Assembly: GCA_900551295.1 (NCBI GenBank)
Contig: URVJ01000001.1
Coordinates: forward strand, 1-64,000
Direction: 5' to 3'
Origin: an uncultured Eubacteriales bacterium
GTDB lineage: Bacteria > Bacillota > Clostridia > Oscillospirales > CAG-382
Length of the DNA stretch: 64,000 nucleotides
The position numbers and the translations under genes were made by a program. Shown one piece after another: positions 59,938 to 64,000 of this stretch. Within the stretch, counting starts at the first letter, position 1, and the number at the start of each line of letters is the position of its first letter. Under the pieces are notes generated by a model. That model was not told the DNA's origin and did no database searches. It saw only the letters and a list, made by a program, of their open reading frames with translations.

Positions 59938-60714
59938 ATGATGACAGTACGTGCCGCAAGACACCTTTACCCTGATGTAAACGGTTTTACGATAGACCGA
60001 CCGTGCGGATTTGAGAACTGCGTTGTTTTCGTGCATTTCAGAACCCGCGTTTCAATGACGCTCGGCAAAGAAACAATAAATGTCGAACCCGGCAACTGCA
60101 TATTTTTCTCGCGCACTTTTTATCAAAAATGGACGGCTTGCGAACCGCTTATTCACGACTGGATGCACCTTGACGGAGATGTTGAGAACGTGCTCTGCGA
60201 ATTCGGAATAGAGTTTAACAGACTGTATAAGCTTAATCAGCCCGAACTTGCAACACAGCTCGTCAATGCGATAGAAACGGAGCATTTTGCGCAAAAGCCG
60301 CTGCATGATAAAATGTGCGATCTGAAACTGCGTGAGCTTTTTATATGTGTTTCACGAAATCTACCCGCGCAAAACACAAATTCGCCTGCAAGAAAAGAGG
60401 AGCTTGAAAAACTGCGCCAAAGAGTTTTTTCTCAGCTTTCGCATAACTGGACTATACCAGAAATGGCGTCGCTGATTTCAATGAGTCCATCAAGATTTTA
60501 CGCGGTATACAAGAACGAATTCGGCGTTTCCCCGGTAAATGATCTGATAGAGGCGCGTATTCATCTTGCAAAATCATACCTTTCTTCGGGTGAATATTCC
60601 GTAAGCGCCGCAGCCGAAAAACTCGGATATTCAAGCACATACCACTTTATACGTCAGTTCACGAAATGCGTCGGAGTTTCTCCGGGAAAATTTGCGAAAA
60701 ACTCGTTAATTTAA
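59938..60714 (+). CDS. AraC family transcriptional regulator
   Basis: 258 residues. The N-terminal part is a cupin-like sensor (VSMTLGKETINVEPGNCIFFS, WTACEPLIHDWMHLDG). The C-terminal AraC domain (about 165-255) has MASLISMSPSRFYAVYKNEFGVSP and AAEKLGYSSTYHFIRQFTKCVGVSPGKF. Start ATG 59938 has GGTGA five bases ahead; ATG 59941 is equally in frame. It follows the GH42-like gene by 51 bp but has its own promoter. Confidence 0.9.
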   Translation: MMTVRAARHLYPDVNGFTIDRPCGFENCVVFVHFRTRVSMTLGKETINVEPGNCIFFSRTFYQKWTACEPLIHDWMHLDGDVENVLCEFGIEFNRLYKLNQPELATQLVNAIETEHFAQKPLHDKMCDLKLRELFICVSRNLPAQNTNSPARKEELEKLRQRVFSQLSHNWTIPEMASLISMSPSRFYAVYKNEFGVSPVNDLIEARIHLAKSYLSSGEYSVSAAAEKLGYSSTYHFIRQFTKCVGVSPGKFAKNSLI

Positions 60715-60721
60715 ATATTTC

Positions 60722-60764
60722 AGCCGTTTCCGAAGTTTTGCAGGCTTTGCGGGACGGCTTTTTT
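60722..60764 (+). terminator. Rho-independent terminator
   Basis: AGCCGT (60722-60727) pairs with ACGGCT (60754-60759), plus inner CC/GG pairs, then six T. Confidence 0.75.
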
Positions 60765-60790
60765 AATATCTTAAAAGAAAGCTTAATATA

Positions 60791-60844
60791 TTGACAAATG
60801 CGCAGATATACTGTATCATTTGTTATAGTACACGTGGTACAGTA
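60791..60844 (+). promoter_or_regulatory. Promoter and dyad operator of the GntR-ABC operon
   Basis: TTGACA (60791-60796), 17 bp, TATCAT (60814-60819). TACTGTA (60809-60815) and TACAGTA (60838-60844) form an inverted repeat across the -10 and start point, with an inner GTAC-ACGTG-GTAC (60828-60840). This is a good autorepression site for the GntR protein. Confidence 0.7.
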
Positions 60845-60869
60845 AATATTACAGAAGGGAGTCTTATAA

Positions 60870-61244
60870 ATGCTGAAACTTTCATACGGCGACAGACGGC
60901 CGATCTATGAGCAGATAAAGGAAAAGATAAAATCGCTTATAATATCCGGTGTGTTAAAAGAAAACGAGCGCATACCGTCTGTCAGAGAACTTGCAGTTTC
61001 AATGGCAATAAATCCGAACACCATTCAGAAAGCTTATAAAGAGCTTGAGGGAGAAGGGTATATATATTCGCTGCGTTCCAAGGGATATTTTGTAGCGCCG
61101 GTTGATACGGTTCAGGTATCGGGAAAGATCGACGCTCTTACCGAAAGTTTGAGAGCCAATGTAAGGGAGCTTTACTTTTTGGGCGTTGAGAAAGAGAAAA
61201 TCGACAATACCGTAAGGGAAATATACGGAGGTGCCAATCAATGA
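60870..61244 (+). CDS. GntR family regulator, YtrA type
   Basis: 124 residues. The winged helix (about 8-75) has RPIYEQIKEKIKSLIISGVLKENERIPSVRELAVSMAINPNTIQKAYKELEGEGYI. The short C-terminal dimerisation helices are typical of the YtrA subfamily, which controls adjacent ABC exporters. A GAAGGGAG site precedes the ATG. It overlaps the ABC ATPase gene by 4 bp. Confidence 0.92.
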   Translation: MLKLSYGDRRPIYEQIKEKIKSLIISGVLKENERIPSVRELAVSMAINPNTIQKAYKELEGEGYIYSLRSKGYFVAPVDTVQVSGKIDALTESLRANVRELYFLGVEKEKIDNTVREIYGGANQ

Positions 61245-62143
61245 TAAAAGCTGAAAATGTAACAAAGAGCTTCGGAAATTTCAAAGCTCTGAACGGCATG
61301 AACCTGCACGCCGAAAAAGGCTCTGTCTACGGTCTTATAGGTCCGAACGGCGCAGGTAAAACTACGTTTATAAAAACGCTTATGGGAATTTACAGACCGG
61401 ATTGCGGAAAAATCACGGTTGACGGTAAGAGCGTATACGAAAACGTAGATATAAAGCAGAGATTGATATATATATGCGACGACTTGTTTTACTATCCTAC
61501 ATACAGCATTCTCGAAACGGCAAAATACTATGCCGGTCTTTATCCCGAATGGAGCTGGGACGATTTTAACAAGCTTAAAGAAATATTCAAAATAGACGTA
61601 AAGCGCAAAGTACGCCGCCTGTCAAAGGGTATGCAGAAACAGGTTGCGTTCTGGCTCGGAATGTGTGCAAGACCCGACGTAATGATTCTCGACGAGCCGG
61701 TTGACGGACTCGATCCCGTTATGAGAAGAAACGTATGGAAACTCATGCTTCAGGCTGTAAACGACAGAAAAATGACGGTACTTGTATCGAGTCACAATCT
61801 GCGCGAACTTGAGGACGTATGTGACCATGTGGGAATAATGTTCGACGGAAAAGTCGTAATAGAAAAGTCTCTTGACGATGTACGCGGCAATATCCATAAA
61901 CTGCAGATTGCCTTTCCTGACGGAAAACTGCCGGAAGCGCTCGAAAAATCGCTTACCATTCTCGATAAAAGCGGATTCGGCAGCGTGAACATTCTTATCG
62001 TAAAGGGCGACGCTTACGAAATAGAGCAGCTTGTCGCAAGCTATTCTCCGGTTGTTGCGGATATTCTTCCGCTGACGCTTGAGGAAGTGTTTATATACGA
62101 ACTTGGAGGTATGGGATATGAATTTCAGAATATCGTTCTTTAA
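61241..62143 (+). CDS. ABC transporter ATP-binding protein
   Basis: 300 residues. Walker A LIGPNGAGKTTFIKTL, signature RLSKGMQKQVAF, Walker B VMILDEPVDGLDP, switch His VSSHNLREL. The C-terminal 80 residues are the extension common in exporter-type (drug, bacteriocin or lipid II-binding peptide resistance) ATPases. Coupled by ATGA overlap to the GntR gene and by a 26-bp overlap to the permease gene. Confidence 0.92.
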   Translation: MIKAENVTKSFGNFKALNGMNLHAEKGSVYGLIGPNGAGKTTFIKTLMGIYRPDCGKITVDGKSVYENVDIKQRLIYICDDLFYYPTYSILETAKYYAGLYPEWSWDDFNKLKEIFKIDVKRKVRRLSKGMQKQVAFWLGMCARPDVMILDEPVDGLDPVMRRNVWKLMLQAVNDRKMTVLVSSHNLRELEDVCDHVGIMFDGKVVIEKSLDDVRGNIHKLQIAFPDGKLPEALEKSLTILDKSGFGSVNILIVKGDAYEIEQLVASYSPVVADILPLTLEEVFIYELGGMGYEFQNIVL

Positions 62144-64000
62144 TAAAACCCTGTTTAAGAGCAATATCAAGCGCATTTGGTGGGTATCGGCTCTTTCGGC
62201 AATCTGTATGTTTCTGTTCGGAACAATGCCGTTTTTCAATGAGGTACAGTATTATGAAAGGCATTTTCCCGAAGACATATCAACCGAACTTGCAAGCTAT
62301 TTTTCAAACGGAATGTACTATGTAATTCCGATTATCGGCATAATCGCGGCGGTATGCCTGTCGGCGCTGCTGTTTGTGTATCTCAATCGTGCAAATGCCG
62401 TTTCATGTATTCACGGGTTGCCTGTTACGAGAACGGAACTGTATTTTACGCACACCCTGTCGGCGCTTGTTCTGTTAATTATACCATTTATAATTAACTG
62501 CGCGCTGTGGAGCGAAACTTTCATAAAATATCACATTTCTGCCGATGTAATATTTAAATGCCTGTATCTGTATATAATATACAGCCTGCTTGCTTTTACT
62601 CTCACAACGCTTGTCGGTATGTTTACCGGAAATACCGCAGCTCAGATAGTATTTTCTGGCGTTGCCGCACTGCTGCCGCTGTTCTTTACAGGTTTTATTG
62701 TACTTGTATGCGACACGCATCTCTACGGATTCAGCAGCAATTCCGAGGCGGCAATGGGTTTCCTGTTACACTATGTATATCTGTTCCCGGATCTTGTACT
62801 TTCGCTGAGTTCTCTTATATACATAGCGTTCATTCTCATCATGCTCTTCGGGGGACTTGCGGTGTATAAGCTCAGAGCGCTTGAAAATCACGGCGAAGTT
62901 ATAGCGTTCCCCAAACTTAAAGGACTGTTTTCCGTATTGTTCTCGGTTTGCTGCGGAATACTCGGATTTTTCTATATGTATACCATGTGGTCAAATTCAA
63001 ATCTGCTTTTAATGCTGCCGTTTGCGCTTGTTGGACTTATTATCGCGAATATACTTGTACAGAAGAGCTTTACGCTAAAAGGTGCGCTCAAACCGTTCGT
63101 CGCGTCATTTGTAATTCTGCTCGCGCTGATCGTAGGCATACATTACGACGTTACCGGGTTTGAAAAGCGTGTGCCCGATCCCGGCAATGTTCTTTATGTC
63201 GAATTTTCCGATAACAGCGTTGATAATGCATATTATCTGACTGACGGAGAAAAGTATTATTTTGCCGATGTATTTGAGCCTAAATACTCGACTCCCGAAG
63301 AAATAGAACTGTTTATTGACCTTCATAAGCACCTGATCGAAAATCCGCAGCATGAAGATTACGACTATTCAGCTCCGCTTGCGAGAAAGTTTGCGCATTA
63401 CAGCTATTTCAATTTTGCCTATACTCTCAAAAACGGCAGCAAGATGTACCGTTCGTATCGGCTTTCCGGAGACGAGGTAAACGAATATCTTTCAATGATT
63501 CTTGAAACAAAAACCTACCGCGCATATCAGTACCCTGTTCTTGACGGAACGGAAAAAACTTATGTTTCCGCAACGGTTAACGACGTAAGAAGCAGTGCCG
63601 AAGATGTTGAGTATACTTCTGCCGCCGAGGTTGAAAAAATAGTGCAAGCCATAAAGAAAGACCGTGAAAACATAAGCTTTGAAAAAATGGTTTCTCACCG
63701 CAATTCAGAAATCATGACGGTCTATCTCAGCTATGAGAAACAGCTTGTCGATTCAATGGGAAATTCCGCCTCAGATCCTGCCGTACTCGAAGACGGTTAC
63801 AGCATTACACAAGACGATGCCAATACCATAGCTGCTCTCAAAGAACTCGGATATTTTGACAAAGCCGTAATTCATGACAGCGCCGAAGGAATGACCGGTG
63901 CTGTGGTCTGGTACGGAAACGAAGACCTGTATTATGAATATTTGCAGATAACGAAGGAACAGGACAATGATATGCCCGAAACCGTCGATTACAGCCGTGA
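62118..64000 (+). CDS. ABC transporter permease (partial, runs off window)
   Basis: The frame from ATG 62118 stays open to the window end, giving 627 visible residues. GGAGGT lies seven bases upstream. About six to nine membrane segments fill the first 340 residues (RIWWVSALSAICMFLFG, YYVIPIIGIIAAVCLSALLFV). A large hydrophilic domain follows, with TDGEKYYFADVFEPKYSTPEEIELF and repeated Tyr/Glu/Asp stretches. The layout recalls the permeases with a DUF6449-type domain that accompany YtrA regulators; that identification is tentative. The function may be antibiotic export or envelope stress response. Confidence 0.8.
   Translation, partial: MNFRISFFNKTLFKSNIKRIWWVSALSAICMFLFGTMPFFNEVQYYERHFPEDISTELASYFSNGMYYVIPIIGIIAAVCLSALLFVYLNRANAVSCIHGLPVTRTELYFTHTLSALVLLIIPFIINCALWSETFIKYHISADVIFKCLYLYIIYSLLAFTLTTLVGMFTGNTAAQIVFSGVAALLPLFFTGFIVLVCDTHLYGFSSNSEAAMGFLLHYVYLFPDLVLSLSSLIYIAFILIMLFGGLAVYKLRALENHGEVIAFPKLKGLFSVLFSVCCGILGFFYMYTMWSNSNLLLMLPFALVGLIIANILVQKSFTLKGALKPFVASFVILLALIVGIHYDVTGFEKRVPDPGNVLYVEFSDNSVDNAYYLTDGEKYYFADVFEPKYSTPEEIELFIDLHKHLIENPQHEDYDYSAPLARKFAHYSYFNFAYTLKNGSKMYRSYRLSGDEVNEYLSMILETKTYRAYQYPVLDGTEKTYVSATVNDVRSSAEDVEYTSAAEVEKIVQAIKKDRENISFEKMVSHRNSEIMTVYLSYEKQLVDSMGNSASDPAVLEDGYSITQDDANTIAALKELGYFDKAVIHDSAEGMTGAVVWYGNEDLYYEYLQITKEQDNDMPETVDYSR

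Overview
The window looks like chromosome of a spore-forming Firmicute of class Clostridia, probably an anaerobic gut commensal. The evidence is low-to-mid GC codon use, consensus sigma-A promoters, a T-box leader, sporulation genes (a coat-type protein, YunB), a DivIVA/SepF division cluster, ECF transporters, split transketolase genes and several AraC-controlled sugar-degrading loci. The exact genus cannot be read from the sequence. Nothing suggests a prophage, IS element or CRISPR array.

Layout. 1-9.2 kb: end of an unidentified gene, a coat-like protein, bioY-greA, then a T-box-controlled ABC transporter of the TrpXYZ type, facing a minus-strand tlyA-nadK-argR-recN cluster. 9.3-17.3 kb: upp, yunB, a GH27 enzyme with a small Cys-rich protein, a lipoprotein, and a divergent AraC / alpha-alpha barrel enzyme pair. 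17.3-23.1 kb: a four-gene operon encoding an alpha-toroid protein with SLH anchors, a DUF4430 protein, an EcfT and a fused EcfA-EcfA-S protein. This looks like a surface capture-and-import system for a cobalamin-like ligand. 23.1-31.3 kb: SGNH hydrolase, trkA-trkH, cca, a DMT exporter, miaA and a HlyD-like protein. 31.4-42.2 kb: yggS-sepF-ylmG-ylmH-divIVA, ileS-lspA-rluD, split transketolase, ackA and a DUF1294 protein. 42.2-44.3 kb: XRE regulator, decayed MATE pump and tRNA-Gln. 44.3-50.7 kb: pstSCAB-phoU-phoPR on the minus strand with a Pho box. 50.8-56.5 kb: pyrCKDFEBI. 56.5-60.7 kb: an unassigned GH42-like enzyme between two AraC regulators. 60.8-64 kb: a YtrA-type GntR regulator with an ABC exporter whose permease runs off the window.

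How it fits together. Much is housekeeping: pyrimidine synthesis plus uracil salvage, phosphate uptake, potassium uptake, tRNA maturation and cell division. The accessory content is carbohydrate use under AraC control. The most interesting candidates are (a) the split intrinsic-factor/transcobalamin-like ECF operon, (b) a three-copy, exactly 21-bp-spaced operator between an AraC gene and an uncharacterised alpha/alpha-barrel enzyme, (c) a second uncharacterised enzyme bracketed by two AraC genes, and (d) a T-box that may read Phe on an aromatic amino-acid-type transporter. All functions are inferred from sequence only.
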